Positions 53,678 through 62,527 of a stretch of 64,000 nt of DNA are shown here, in pieces (position 1 is the stretch's first letter; the number at the start of each line of letters is the position of its first letter). The stretch comes from Flagellimonas spongiicola (GTDB lineage Bacteria > Bacteroidota > Bacteroidia > Flavobacteriales > Flavobacteriaceae): contig NZ_JAMFMA010000003.1 in the NCBI RefSeq assembly GCF_023502425.1, positions 620,001 through 684,000 on the forward strand. Reading direction: 5' to 3'. The position numbers and the translations under genes were made by a program. The notes below the pieces were generated by a model. It was not told the DNA's origin and did not search any database. It worked only from the letters and a program-made list of their open reading frames with translations.

Positions 53678-54859
53678 TTATAGTTTGAAATAATCGATAT
53701 AATTCTGAAGGTCTTTATCACCTCTTCCGGAGAGATTCATAACCACAACATCATCTGGCTTGAATGTTTTCTGTTCAAAAACTGCCAATCCATGAGAAGA
53801 TTCAATAGCCGGAATTATACCTTCCATCTGACATAGCGTGAGGCCAGCTGTCATAGCTTCATCATCCGTAATGGAAATGAACTCACCACGACCTGACGTA
53901 TACAAATGGGCATGCAACGGACCAACTCCCGGATAATCCAATCCTGCAGATATCGAATACGGTTCGGTGATTTGTCCGTCCTGTGTTTGCATCAAAAGTG
54001 TTTTGCTACCATGGATAATGCCCACTTTTCCTAGGGCAGAGGTAGCTGCACTTTCTCCAGTATCTATGCCTTTACCGGCAGCTTCTACGGCGATTATACC
54101 AACTTCTGGCGTATCTAGATAGTGATAATAGGCACCGGCGGCATTACTACCGCCACCCACACATGCAATCACATAATCCGGATTTTCACGACCCTCTTTT
54201 TCTTGCAACTGTTTTTTAATTTCTTCGGAGATAACAGCCTGAAATCGTGCCACCATATCAGGATAAGGATGTGGACCCACTACAGAGCCAATGATGTAAT
54301 GTGTGTCCACAGGATTATTGATCCAATCCCTTATGGCTTCATTGGTCGCGTCCTTTAAGGTTCTACTACCCGATAATGCAGGTCTAACCTCTGCACCTAG
54401 CATTTTCATACGGGCTACGTTGGGTGCTTGTCGTGCAATATCAACCTCGCCCATATACACCACGCATTCTATACCCATTAAGGCACAGACCGTGGCGGTG
54501 GCCACCCCATGTTGACCAGCACCAGTTTCTGCTATAATCCTGTTTTTGCCCAGTTTTTTGGCCATCAAAATCTGCCCAATAGTATTGTTTACCTTGTGTG
54601 CCCCAGTATGACAAAGGTCTTCGCGTTTCAGGTAGATCTTGGTATTGTATTTTTTGGACATGCGTTCTGCATAGTAGAGTGGGGTAGGCCTCCCTACGTA
54701 ATCCTTTAACAACTGATGGAACTCTTTTTGAAAAGAGGGTTCCGCCATGATCCTTAAATAATTCTGGCGGAGTTCTTCAGTATTGGGATATAGCATTTCA
54801 GGAATGAATGCACCTCCAAACTCTCCGTAGTATCCTTTTTCGTTAACGTGATAGCTCAT
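53678..54859 (-). CDS. trpB: Tryptophan synthase beta subunit
   Basis: A 393-residue PLP enzyme that condenses indole and serine to tryptophan. The PLP lysine is in [13 protein letters not shown], the phosphate loop is GGGSNAAG, and [12 protein letters not shown] opens the protein. This is the standard TrpB1 form that pairs with TrpA. It overlaps trpF by 4 bp (54856-54859). Confidence 0.97.
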   Translation of the reverse strand: MSYHVNEKGYYGEFGGAFIPEMLYPNTEELRQNYLRIMAEPSFQKEFHQLLKDYVGRPTPLYYAERMSKKYNTKIYLKREDLCHTGAHKVNNTIGQILMAKKLGKNRIIAETGAGQHGVATATVCALMGIECVVYMGEVDIARQAPNVARMKMLGAEVRPALSGSRTLKDATNEAIRDWINNPVDTHYIIGSVVGPHPYPDMVARFQAVISEEIKKQLQEKEGRENPDYVIACVGGGSNAAGAYYHYLDTPEVGIIAVEAAGKGIDTGESAATSALGKVGIIHGSKTLLMQTQDGQITEPYSISAGLDYPGVGPLHAHLYTSGRGEFISITDDEAMTAGLTLCQMEGIIPAIESSHGLAVFEQKTFKPDDVVVMNLSGRGDKDLQNYIDYFKL

Positions 54860-55512
54860 GATCGGTTATCAGTTTTAATTAGACGATTCTCTATTAGTTG
54901 TGCTTTGAATGCTCTAAGTGCTTCAGTTTTCTTAAGTCCAGGTTTAGTTTCAAATTTGCTATTGACATCAATGGCATGGCAGTATGTTGAAGCTGGACTC
55001 TTCAAAAAATCTTTTAGTTTTTCCATGGATTCCAATCCAATTCCACCGCTCAAGAAGAATGGTTTTTTAGAAGGGTAGTCGTTTAAAAGCGACCAGTCAA
55101 AGGTATATCCGTTACCCCCTGGAAGTTTTCCTTTGGTATCAAAAAGGAAGTAATCACACACATCCTCATAGTCTTTAAGTGTGCCGAAATCAAAATCTTC
55201 GTTAACGGAAAAAACCTTGATGATTTCAAAACCCTCCTTTTGAATGTTATCCCGAATAGCCTTGCAATACCCTGCATTTTCTTTTCCATGAAGTTGTACA
55301 GCTCCCAAATCATAGGTGATAACCTTGTCCAAAACCGTTTTTATCGAAGCATCCACAAATACGCCAAATTTTTTTATGGTAGTAGGTAGTTCTGGGATTT
55401 CACCAACGAAATTACGGGCAGAGGGTTCCCAAAAGATGAAGCCTAAATAGTCTGGTTGTAAAGCAGCTACTTCGCCTGGATTGTATTTCATTCCGCAAAC
55501 CTTCAACTTCAT
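54856..55512 (-). CDS. trpF: Phosphoribosylanthranilate isomerase
   Basis: A 218-residue TIM-barrel enzyme for the Amadori rearrangement of phosphoribosylanthranilate. KVCGMKYNP near the N-terminus holds the catalytic Cys; [18 protein letters not shown] and [12 protein letters not shown] are conserved. It overlaps both trpC and trpB by 4 bp, which implies translational coupling. It is a separate gene, not fused to trpC as in E. coli. Confidence 0.96.
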   Translation of the reverse strand: MKLKVCGMKYNPGEVAALQPDYLGFIFWEPSARNFVGEIPELPTTIKKFGVFVDASIKTVLDKVITYDLGAVQLHGKENAGYCKAIRDNIQKEGFEIIKVFSVNEDFDFGTLKDYEDVCDYFLFDTKGKLPGGNGYTFDWSLLNDYPSKKPFFLSGGIGLESMEKLKDFLKSPASTYCHAIDVNSKFETKPGLKKTEALRAFKAQLIENRLIKTDNRS

Positions 55513-56294
55513 GCATCTAGATTTTTAATAAAGTCATTCGCAGCTTTACCGGGATTACTCGTTTTCATGAAATTTTCACCAATCAAAAAACCTTCATATC
55601 CATATTTCTGAAGATCTTGTATAGCTTCAATATTGCTTATGCCACTTTCGGATACTTTCACAAAATCATTGGGAATCAGTTGTGATAAGGATTTACTGGT
55701 GTCCAAACTGACCTCAAAAGTCTTTAGATTTCTATTGTTGACCCCTAGCATATCCAAGCTAGGCATTAGGGATTTGTGCAGTTCTTCTTCATTGTGAACT
55801 TCCAAAAGCACATCCATGCTTAAACTTTTGGCCAATTCCGAGAGCGTCTTTATTTGATTGCGGTCTAAAACTGCGGCTATCAAGAGAATGACATCCGCTC
55901 CATGTGCTTTCGCTTCCAATACTTGAAATTCATCAATCATGAATTCCTTTCGCAGTAGCGGCATATCCACAGATGCTCTGGCCAGCATGAGATCTTCAAG
56001 GGAGCCACCAAAATATTTAATATCGGTCAAAACACTCATACCACATACACCAGCAACTTGATAGCCCGAAGCTACTTGGCCTACGTTTGTGTCTTGGTTT
56101 ATGGTTTGTTTGGAAGGTGATCGTCGCTTGTGTTCCGCAATTATTCCTGTTTTAGATTGCTTTAAGGCCTGGGAAAGCGAATTGGAATGTCGCTCAAACA
56201 GTGAAGACGCCTCCAACTGACTGGTAGGAACCAGCATCTTTTTAAGGGCCACTTCCTTGTGTTTATCCGCAATTATTTTATCTAGAATGTTCAT
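55509..56294 (-). CDS. trpC: Indole-3-glycerol-phosphate synthase
   Basis: A 261-residue TIM-barrel enzyme. IIAEHKRRSPSK contains the catalytic Lys; LLRKEFMIDEFQV, LLEVHNEEEL, GVNNRNLKTFEV and SESGISN are family motifs. It overlaps trpD and trpF by 4 bp each. Confidence 0.97.
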   Translation of the reverse strand: MNILDKIIADKHKEVALKKMLVPTSQLEASSLFERHSNSLSQALKQSKTGIIAEHKRRSPSKQTINQDTNVGQVASGYQVAGVCGMSVLTDIKYFGGSLEDLMLARASVDMPLLRKEFMIDEFQVLEAKAHGADVILLIAAVLDRNQIKTLSELAKSLSMDVLLEVHNEEELHKSLMPSLDMLGVNNRNLKTFEVSLDTSKSLSQLIPNDFVKVSESGISNIEAIQDLQKYGYEGFLIGENFMKTSNPGKAANDFIKNLDA

Positions 56295-57286
56295 TTTGCG
56301 CTCAGTTCTTGTAGTTTTTTCAAGGCCTTGAGTCCTTTTCCACTTAGCAAGGATTCCTTTGCCTTTTCAAATCCTTCTTTTGGGGAGCTGCGTTCAACAG
56401 TGGCAATAGCTATTCCGGCATTTGCGCAAACAACGTTGTTTTGAGCTTCAGTTCCTTTGCCTCCTAATACATTTAGAAATATTTGGGCCGATTCTCCAAT
56501 GTCCTCGCCTCCAACAATATCTTGTTGATTGATTTTGGCAACCCCAAAATCCGAAGGGGACAACATACCTTCCGAATTATTTGAAATGGTCTTGGTTGCT
56601 CCCGTCAAGGAAATTTCATCATAGCCATCCAAGGCGTGTAATACGGTAAAATTCTTGTCAGTATTTTGATAAAGATAACCGTACATTCTTGCCAGTTCCA
56701 GGTTAAAGACACCTACCATCTGGTTTTTGGGAAATGCGGGATTTACCATAGGCCCCAACATGTTGAAGAAGGTTTTAACGGCCAATTCCCGACGTATTGG
56801 TGCAACGTTTTTCATTGCAGGATGGAACAAAGGAGCATGCAGTACACAAATTCCAGTGTCATCAATGGATCTTCGTAAAAAATCAGCTTCATTGCTGAAT
56901 TTGATACCCAAAAATTCCATGACATTACTGCTTCCGCACTTTGAGGATACACCATAATTTCCATGTTTGGTGACCTTGATCCCTGCTCCGGCCGTTACAA
57001 ACGAAGCCAAAGTGGAGATATTGAAGGTGTCCTTACCATCACCTCCAGTTCCACAGAGGTCAATGGGGTTGTACTCGGACAAGTCCACGGCCAGGCAAAG
57101 CTCAAGGAGCGCATCCCTGAACCCTTCCAATTCCTCTATGGTTATGCTGCGCATCATATAAACGGTCAAGAATGCCGCAATTTGAGAAGTGTTGTAATCC
57201 CCTTTGGCAATGTTCACCAAAATTTGCTTGGCATCTTCCTTTGCGAGGATTTCGTGATTTATCAATTTATTGAGTGTTGCCTTCAT
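56291..57286 (-). CDS. trpD: Anthranilate phosphoribosyltransferase
   Basis: A 331-residue enzyme that transfers phosphoribose from PRPP to anthranilate. GTGGDGKDTFNISTL is the PRPP/metal loop, KHGNYGVSSKCGSSNVMEFLG binds anthranilate, and LGPMVNPAFPKNQMVG follows. It is a stand-alone protein rather than a TrpGD fusion. The start lies 17 bp after trpG. Confidence 0.97.
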   Translation of the reverse strand: MKATLNKLINHEILAKEDAKQILVNIAKGDYNTSQIAAFLTVYMMRSITIEELEGFRDALLELCLAVDLSEYNPIDLCGTGGDGKDTFNISTLASFVTAGAGIKVTKHGNYGVSSKCGSSNVMEFLGIKFSNEADFLRRSIDDTGICVLHAPLFHPAMKNVAPIRRELAVKTFFNMLGPMVNPAFPKNQMVGVFNLELARMYGYLYQNTDKNFTVLHALDGYDEISLTGATKTISNNSEGMLSPSDFGVAKINQQDIVGGEDIGESAQIFLNVLGGKGTEAQNNVVCANAGIAIATVERSSPKEGFEKAKESLLSGKGLKALKKLQELSAK

Positions 57287-57303
57287 TTCAATTGGGTTCT
57301 TGA

Positions 57304-57870
57304 TTAGCCGTTTAGCCAGTTTTTTAGCATTTGTTTTCCTTCTGGTGTCAATACGGATTCTGGATGGAATTGCACCGCGGTAACGTCATATGTTCTGTGT
57401 CTTAGTGACATAATTTGTCCGTTTTCATCAACGGAAGTAGCCTCTAATTCCTCTGGTAAATTGGAATCAACTACCCAAGAGTGATATCTACCCACCTGTA
57501 TTTGTTCCGGCATTCCTTTAAAAAGAATACCTGGCTGTTTAATGGTGATGTTGGTGGCAATCCCGTGATATACCTGATCTAGATTTACCAAATTGCCGCC
57601 GAAAACTTCACCTATAGCTTGTTGTCCCAAGCAAACCCCTAAAATGCGTTTGGTAGGCGCATACTTGGCAATGATTTGCTTTAGCAATCCAGCTTCGTCG
57701 GGAATGCCTGGTCCAGGTGATAACACAATTTCCTCAAAAGCTTCAACTTCTTCCAAGGAAAGTTGATCGTTTCGTTTGACCGTGACCTCACAATCCAAAT
57801 CTTCCAGATAGTGCACCAAATTGTAAGTGAAACTATCGTAATTGTCTATCATCAGTATCTTTCTTCCCAT
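57304..57870 (-). CDS. trpG: Anthranilate synthase glutamine amidotransferase subunit
   Basis: A 188-residue class I glutamine amidotransferase that supplies ammonia to TrpE. The catalytic Cys is in LGVCLGQQAIGE; His and Glu are in VQFHPESVLTPEG; MIDNYDSFTYNLV opens the domain. The ATG at 57870 is preferred to a TTG at 57888 that overlaps trpE; it leaves a single base after the trpE stop. Such an enzyme can also serve para-aminobenzoate synthesis. Confidence 0.96.
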   Translation of the reverse strand: MGRKILMIDNYDSFTYNLVHYLEDLDCEVTVKRNDQLSLEEVEAFEEIVLSPGPGIPDEAGLLKQIIAKYAPTKRILGVCLGQQAIGEVFGGNLVNLDQVYHGIATNITIKQPGILFKGMPEQIQVGRYHSWVVDSNLPEELEATSVDENGQIMSLRHRTYDVTAVQFHPESVLTPEGKQMLKNWLNG

Positions 57871-57871
57871 C

Positions 57872-59269
57872 TTAAATGGTTTCTGCAATTTCCAAGGCCT
57901 TGGTCAAGGCACCTAATTTGTTGTATGTTTCCTGTAGTTCATCTTCCGGATTTGAAGCGGCCACCAATCCAGCCCCTGCCTGGTAATGCAATTGGTGGTT
58001 TTTACTTAGAAATGTTCGGATCATAATCGCATGATTGAAATTTCCTTTGAAATCCATAAATCCGATAGCACCTCCATAGTAAGCTCTACTTGTCTTCTCG
58101 TATTTTTCAATTAATTGCATGGCCATGTGTTTTGGTGCACCACTTAGGGTACCGGCGGGGAAAGTATCAGCTACCACCTTCATTGTAGGACTTGCTTCTT
58201 TTTTGATACCTGTCACTTTCGAAACCAAATGGATCACATGGGAAAAATATTGAACCTCACGATATGTTTCCACACTTACCGTATTTCCATTTCGACTTAG
58301 GTCATTGCGTGCAAGATCAACCAGCATGACATGCTCACTATTCTCCTTTTCATCCTGTGCTAGTTTTTTGGCAAGTTCTGCATCCTGTTCATCGTTACCG
58401 GTACGTTTGTAGGTTCCAGCAATAGGATGGATTTCAGCTTTGCCATCTTTTACAATAAGTTGTGCCTCGGGTGAGCTACCGAAAATCTTGAAATCCCCAA
58501 AATCAAAATAAAAGAGATAGGGTGATGGATTTATAGATCTTAAGGCCCTGTATACATTGAATTCGTCTCCTTTGAAGCCCTGGGAAAACCTGCGGGAGAG
58601 TACCAGCTGGAATACATCACCACGTTGACAGTGTTTTTTTGCCAATGCTACGTGCTCTTTGTATTCTTCATCCTTTAAATTGGATTCAGGCGCTCCTTCC
58701 TTGGTGAAATTATAGGAGGCAAAATTCCGTACATTGAATAATTGCGCTATCTCCTCAACATTGCTTTCTGTTTTGTAGGAATGGGAAAAGACGTAAGCCT
58801 CATTCTTAAAATGATTGATCGCAATGATGTTTTGATATACCGCATAATAGATGTCAGGAATTTTAATGGAATTTTCCTTTGCAGTGATTTCCACATCTTC
58901 AAAGTAGCGAACCGCATCATAGGACATATAACCAAACAACCCATTATTTATAAACTTAAAGCCATTTGACGCCACCGAAAATCGTCCACCGAAATTATGA
59001 ATGACATCAGTAACATCTATATCCGAACTAATAGGTGTCTCTTCCTTGGTTCCATCTGGAAAACGCTGGGTTATTACTTCATCCTGGACCTTGATGTAAG
59101 CAATGGGATTGCAGCAGATATATGAAAAACTGTTATCATTTGCATGATAGTCACTACTTTCCAAAAGAATACTATTGGGAAAGCGATCCCGTATCTTTAA
59201 GTACACGCTGACCGGTGTAATGGTATCGGCCAGGATTTGTTTGTAATTGGTTTCTAAAGTATATGTCAT
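57872..59269 (-). CDS. trpE: Anthranilate synthase component I
   Basis: A 465-residue chorismate-using enzyme that starts tryptophan synthesis. The N-terminal LLESSDYH segment corresponds to the feedback Trp-binding site of characterised TrpE proteins. The C-terminal catalytic domain has PSPYLFYFDFGDFKIFGSSPE, PIAGTYKRT, EHVMLVDLARND and FPAGTLSGAPKHMA. The first structural gene of trpEGDCFBA, it is preceded by a leader peptide gene and terminator at 59284-59395. Both feedback inhibition and attenuation are therefore predicted. Confidence 0.97.
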   Translation of the reverse strand: MTYTLETNYKQILADTITPVSVYLKIRDRFPNSILLESSDYHANDNSFSYICCNPIAYIKVQDEVITQRFPDGTKEETPISSDIDVTDVIHNFGGRFSVASNGFKFINNGLFGYMSYDAVRYFEDVEITAKENSIKIPDIYYAVYQNIIAINHFKNEAYVFSHSYKTESNVEEIAQLFNVRNFASYNFTKEGAPESNLKDEEYKEHVALAKKHCQRGDVFQLVLSRRFSQGFKGDEFNVYRALRSINPSPYLFYFDFGDFKIFGSSPEAQLIVKDGKAEIHPIAGTYKRTGNDEQDAELAKKLAQDEKENSEHVMLVDLARNDLSRNGNTVSVETYREVQYFSHVIHLVSKVTGIKKEASPTMKVVADTFPAGTLSGAPKHMAMQLIEKYEKTSRAYYGGAIGFMDFKGNFNHAIMIRTFLSKNHQLHYQAGAGLVAASNPEDELQETYNKLGALTKALEIAETI

Positions 59270-59283
59270 TTCAAGATCATAAA

Positions 59284-59313
59284 TAAAAAAAGGCTTGTCG
59301 TGATGACAAGCCT
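59284..59313 (-). terminator. trp attenuator terminator
   Basis: On the minus strand: AGGCTTGTC (59313-59305), loop ATCAC, GACAAGCCT (59299-59291), then TTTTTTATTT. A perfect 9-bp stem followed by a U-tract, ending about 15 nt before the trpE ATG and 26 nt after the leader-peptide stop. Its loop and 3' arm (TCACGAC, 59303-59297) are perfectly complementary to GTCGTGA at 59345-59339. Confidence 0.9.
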
Positions 59314-59338
59314 CTATATGGTTACAATGGGGACTAGC

Positions 59339-59395
59339 TCACGACTTTTTCCGTAAGTTGATCCACCACCAAGTATTTACTGTTCCAAATTTCAT
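59339..59395 (-). CDS. trpL: trp operon leader peptide, 18 residues
   Basis: Reads MKFGTVNTWWWINLRKKS then TGA. Codons 9-11 are three consecutive TGG (59371-59363). It lies between a perfect trp promoter and an intrinsic terminator, directly upstream of trpE. A leader peptide rich in the end product, followed by a terminator, is the classic layout of ribosome-mediated attenuation as in E. coli trpL. The ATG at 59395 is 5 nt after the -7 box, so the mRNA is probably leaderless. An upstream ATG at 59400 opens only two codons (ATG CAA TGA) and is not in frame. Confidence 0.85.
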   Translation of the reverse strand: MKFGTVNTWWWINLRKKS

Positions 59396-59400
59396 TGCAT

Positions 59401-59431
59401 CAAAGATAGAAAGGAAAATGTAACTACCAAA
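59401..59431 (-). promoter_or_regulatory. trp operon promoter
   Basis: Minus strand: -33 TTTG (59431 to 59428), 19-nt spacer, -7 TATCTTTG (59408 to 59401). Both boxes are perfect matches to the Bacteroidota vegetative consensus. Transcription should start at or next to the trpL ATG. Confidence 0.8.
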
Positions 59432-59450
59432 TTTTGTTTTGTGAAATTAA

Positions 59451-59483
59451 AAATCCCGTCAAAGCAAAGCTCCAACGGGATTT
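59451..59483 (-). terminator. yceI terminator
   Basis: AAATCCCGT and ACGGGATTT (59451-59459, 59475-59483) form a perfect 9-bp stem with a 15-nt loop, followed on the minus strand by TTAATTT. It ends the marR-nitroreductase-yceI transcript just upstream of the trp promoter. Confidence 0.75.
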
Positions 59484-59505
59484 CCAAACACTAAACTAGC
59501 ATTGA

Positions 59506-60078
59506 TTACATCTGCAAATCAACCACTAAATCAAACTCGTCATAGATCAATTTGTCTTTGGCAGTGCCAATGATTCCCGATCCATATTTTACGTCGTATT
59601 TTGTGCGATCAACTTTCAAAGTAGCTGTAGCTTTTGTATCATAAACCGAAACATCAAAAGTTACCGGAGCTTTTATTCCTTTGATGGTCAAGTCGCCTGT
59701 TACCTCATAAGAATTTTTACCGTTGGCTTTAACATTGGTAAATACCAAGCTTGCCGTTGGATTGGAAGCGGTGGAAAAGAAATCATCAGAATTTAAATGA
59801 CCGTCCAATTTGTTTTTGTAATCACCTTGTAAGTCCGTTGTATTGATTGTGGTCATGTCTACTACAAACTCACCACCAACCAATTTATCACCATCAAACT
59901 CAAGGGCACCTGATTTCAAATTGATGTTTCCTACATGGCTACCGCCTACTTTGTAGGCTTTCCAAGTAACCGTACTTTCACTGGTTTTCACTTCTTTCTT
60001 TTCTCCATCAATTGGGCCTGCAAAGGCTGAAGTTCCAAATACGGTGATTAAGGCTAAACTTAAAATTGTCTTTTTCAT
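59506..60078 (-). CDS. YceI-family periplasmic protein
   Basis: A 190-residue lipocalin-like protein with a signal peptide ending GTSAFAG. STVTWKAYKVGGSHVGNINL, DFFSTASNPTASLVFTNV, DLTIKGIKAPVTFDV and the closing DEFDLVVDLQM match the YceI family, which binds isoprenoid-type lipids in known structures. It lies 36 bp after a nitroreductase gene in a cluster headed by marR, suggesting stress or redox-linked control. Confidence 0.93.
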   Translation of the reverse strand: MKKTILSLALITVFGTSAFAGPIDGEKKEVKTSESTVTWKAYKVGGSHVGNINLKSGALEFDGDKLVGGEFVVDMTTINTTDLQGDYKNKLDGHLNSDDFFSTASNPTASLVFTNVKANGKNSYEVTGDLTIKGIKAPVTFDVSVYDTKATATLKVDRTKYDVKYGSGIIGTAKDKLIYDEFDLVVDLQM

Positions 60079-60114
60079 GATTGTGTTTAAATTTTCGATT
60101 TTAAATAATTGAAT

Positions 60115-60747
60115 TTATATGTGTGTGAATAATTCTTCTTTTGATTTTCTGACCTTGGCATAATGCTGGGTCTCATCTTCATCCGAGCGGTAACCTACGG
60201 CCAAAACTACTGAGGCATTTAGGTCTTTCTCATCAAGTCCTAGGATTTCGTTGTACGCTTCAGATTCAAAACCTTCCATGGGGCACGTATCGATCTCCAA
60301 TTCAGCAGCAGCTTGCATCATGTTGCCAAGCGCAATATATACTTGCTTAATGGTCCAGATGTTCTTGGTCTCCTCAGATAGGTTTAACAATTTGGATTTC
60401 ATAAAATCCCCATAACCCTTTAAACTCTCTTCGGGGATGTTTCTGGTATCACTTACATTTTTCATGTAGCCATCCAATAGCTCCTCTCCAAAATCAGTGA
60501 TGTTTGCGAAGACAATGATGTGGGATGCATCTGTAATTTGCGACTGGTTCCATGAAACAGGGCGTAGTTTTGCCTTTATTTCTGGATCAGTTATTACAAA
60601 AACATGATAAGGTTGTAAACCGTAAGAAGAAGCACTCAATCGAGTGGCTTCAAGCAATAGCTCCAAATCAGTATCTGATACCCTCTTGTTGGCATCGAAT
60701 TTTTTAGTGGCATAGCGCCATGTTCTATTTTTAAGTACGTTGCTCAT
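60115..60747 (-). CDS. NfsB-type NAD(P)H nitroreductase
   Basis: A 210-residue FMN-dependent oxidoreductase. RRYATK-like start (RTWRYATKKFDANKR), LRPVSWNQSQITDASHIIVF, MQAAAELEIDTCPMEGFE and VVLAVGYRSDEDE match the NfsB group. These enzymes reduce nitro compounds, quinones or flavins. The start lies one base after the marR stop, so the two are co-expressed. Confidence 0.92.
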   Translation of the reverse strand: MSNVLKNRTWRYATKKFDANKRVSDTDLELLLEATRLSASSYGLQPYHVFVITDPEIKAKLRPVSWNQSQITDASHIIVFANITDFGEELLDGYMKNVSDTRNIPEESLKGYGDFMKSKLLNLSEETKNIWTIKQVYIALGNMMQAAAELEIDTCPMEGFESEAYNEILGLDEKDLNASVVLAVGYRSDEDETQHYAKVRKSKEELFTHI

Positions 60748-60748
60748 T

Positions 60749-61195
60749 TTAAAATTTATCTAAAAGTGTATTTAATTGTTCTAGTTCTTTTTTGGTAAAG
60801 TTTTCTAATATTTTGGATTCGGTCTGTAGGACAACTTCATCGATTCTTTCTAGTTCCTTATTTCCTTTCTCTGTAATCATTATTTCCACCTTACGCCTGT
60901 TTTCCGGGCACACCCATCGCTCTACATAACCCTTCAAAATCAATTTGTCCACTAAGCGAGTGGTATTGCTCATTTTGGTAACCATACGTTCGTTAATGGT
61001 TGAGAGATTTGCGGGTTGTCCTTTTTGACCACGTAAAATTCTGAGCACATTAAACTGTTGTTCAGAAACCTCAAACGGTTTAAGGGCAGCAGCGAAAGCC
61101 TCGCGAATTTTATTTGAAACCAACGCATAATGAATCATGGTCCGTTGTTTTAACGGTAGTTTCTTATTGGTTTTTATGATATCCTCAACATTCAT
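60749..61195 (-). CDS. MarR-family transcriptional regulator
   Basis: A 148-residue winged-helix repressor: EQQFNVLRILRGQKGQPANL, a recognition helix in ERMVTKMSNTTRLVDKL, and a wing VCPENRRKVEIMITEKG. A single Cys in the wing (WVCPENRR) could respond to oxidants, but this is a guess. It heads an operon with a nitroreductase and yceI and probably represses it through the palindrome at 61209-61220. Confidence 0.92.
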   Translation of the reverse strand: MNVEDIIKTNKKLPLKQRTMIHYALVSNKIREAFAAALKPFEVSEQQFNVLRILRGQKGQPANLSTINERMVTKMSNTTRLVDKLILKGYVERWVCPENRRKVEIMITEKGNKELERIDEVVLQTESKILENFTKKELEQLNTLLDKF

Positions 61196-61208
61196 GTAAT
61201 TACAACAA

Positions 61209-61225
61209 TTGTATATACAAATGTA
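61209..61225 (-). promoter_or_regulatory. Predicted marR promoter and operator
   Basis: TTGTATATACAA (61209-61220) is a perfect 12-bp palindrome of the size MarR proteins bind. It overlaps the minus-strand -7 box TACATTTG (61225 to 61218), which ends 22 nt before the marR ATG. This is the geometry expected for autorepression. No -33 TTG was found. Confidence 0.5.
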
Positions 61226-61328
61226 TAATCATATTTGAATACATGATTATTTTTAACAGATAATTTTATGTTAAAAATCCAGGTACGATAGGTGCTTTGG
61301 TTAATTTTAAACTTGTAAATACCAGTTA

Positions 61329-61886
61329 ATGAAACACTTACTAGGCGTTTTGTTGCTTACTCTAACTTTAATTTCTTGTGGAGATAGAACAAAAAAAAAG
61401 GAATCCAAAGTTGAAAGGCAATCTGAATTTGCGGAAGTAAACACAATAACCAAAGATTCTTTGAAATTTCCTGTCTATGACTTTGCGGAATTTGAACATT
61501 TATTAAAGCGTGAAGACGGCAAGACCTATGTAGTCAATTTCTGGGCTACTTGGTGTAAACCTTGTTTAGAAGAGATGCCTTATTTTGAGCAAGTATATGC
61601 CGAACAAAAGAACAATGGTTTGGAGGTGATTTTGGTTAGTTTGGACATGCCCTCCATGTGGAAATCCAGATTGAAACCCTATGTCGAAAAGAAGGAATTG
61701 AAATCCAAAGTCGTGATTTTGGATGACCCAAAACAAAATGAGTGGATTCCAAAAATTGACCCTGATTGGGATGGTGCCATTCCGGCAACAGTAATTTACA
61801 ATACTAACGACCGTAAATTTTACGGACATGGATTTACTTATGATGAATTGAACGAAGCCGTAAATGGCTTTCTAAACATGAATTGA
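61329..61886 (+). CDS. TlpA-like thioredoxin-fold lipoprotein
   Basis: A 185-residue lipoprotein with lipobox TLISC (Cys17) and a thioredoxin domain with the redox motif WATWCKPC (Cys76, Cys79). TlpA/ResA-type proteins reduce disulfides in the periplasm, often for cytochrome maturation. It sits 1 bp before a second thioredoxin-fold gene, so the two may act as a pair. Confidence 0.9.
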   Translation: MKHLLGVLLLTLTLISCGDRTKKKESKVERQSEFAEVNTITKDSLKFPVYDFAEFEHLLKREDGKTYVVNFWATWCKPCLEEMPYFEQVYAEQKNNGLEVILVSLDMPSMWKSRLKPYVEKKELKSKVVILDDPKQNEWIPKIDPDWDGAIPATVIYNTNDRKFYGHGFTYDELNEAVNGFLNMN

Positions 61887-61887
61887 T

Positions 61888-62505
61888 ATGAAGACGTTAT
61901 GTGTTTTTGGAGTAATGATGCTCTTGCTAATTGCGGGAATTTTTGTTAGCGCTTCACCCTCTTTAGTATCAGGTTATGATATTGGTGATTACGCAACAGA
62001 CTTCTCCTTGAAAAATGTTGACGGTAACATGGTCTCACTCGCAGACTATAAAGATGCCAAGGGATACTTGGTCATATTTACATGCAACACCTGTCCTTAT
62101 GCGGTTAAATATGAGGATAGGATAATCGCATTGGATAAAAAATACAAACCGTTGGATGTACCTATTATTGCCATCAATCCGAACAACCCTGATTTGCAGC
62201 CTGGAGACAGTTTCGAAAAAATGAAATCCCGAGCTAAGGCCAAAGGCTTTGGTTTTCCTTATTTATTGGATGAAGGACAAACCGTTTACCCGAAATATGG
62301 TGCAACGCGAACACCGCATGTTTATCTCTTGGAAAAAACACCAATGGGCAATAAGGTGAGATATATCGGAGCAATAGATGACAACTATCAAAGTGCTGCA
62401 CTTGTCGAAGAAAAATTTGTGGAAAATGCAATAGATGCGATGTTGGAGGGGCGTGAAATTAAAGTGACCAAAACCAGAGCTATTGGATGTGGCATAAAAG
62501 CCTAG
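61888..62505 (+). CDS. Exported redoxin/thioredoxin-like protein
   Basis: A 205-residue protein with a signal peptide (about 1-23) and a peroxiredoxin-like thioredoxin fold: DYATDFSLKNVDGNMVSLAD, then FTCNTCPYA with Cys66 and Cys69, and the cis-Pro segment ATRTPHVYLL. The CNTC motif marks a known redoxin subgroup without an assigned substrate. An extra Cys near the C-terminus (IGCGIKA) is notable. It is co-transcribed with the TlpA-like gene and ended by a strong terminator. Confidence 0.88.
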   Translation: MKTLCVFGVMMLLLIAGIFVSASPSLVSGYDIGDYATDFSLKNVDGNMVSLADYKDAKGYLVIFTCNTCPYAVKYEDRIIALDKKYKPLDVPIIAINPNNPDLQPGDSFEKMKSRAKAKGFGFPYLLDEGQTVYPKYGATRTPHVYLLEKTPMGNKVRYIGAIDDNYQSAALVEEKFVENAIDAMLEGREIKVTKTRAIGCGIKA

Positions 62506-62527
62506 TAAAAAATAAATCACAAATTAT

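Noticed and set aside
59395..59400. ATG CAA TGA immediately upstream of trpL
   Set aside because: A two-codon frame out of register with trpL; likely an accident of the TATCTTTGATG sequence, though a regulatory role is not impossible.
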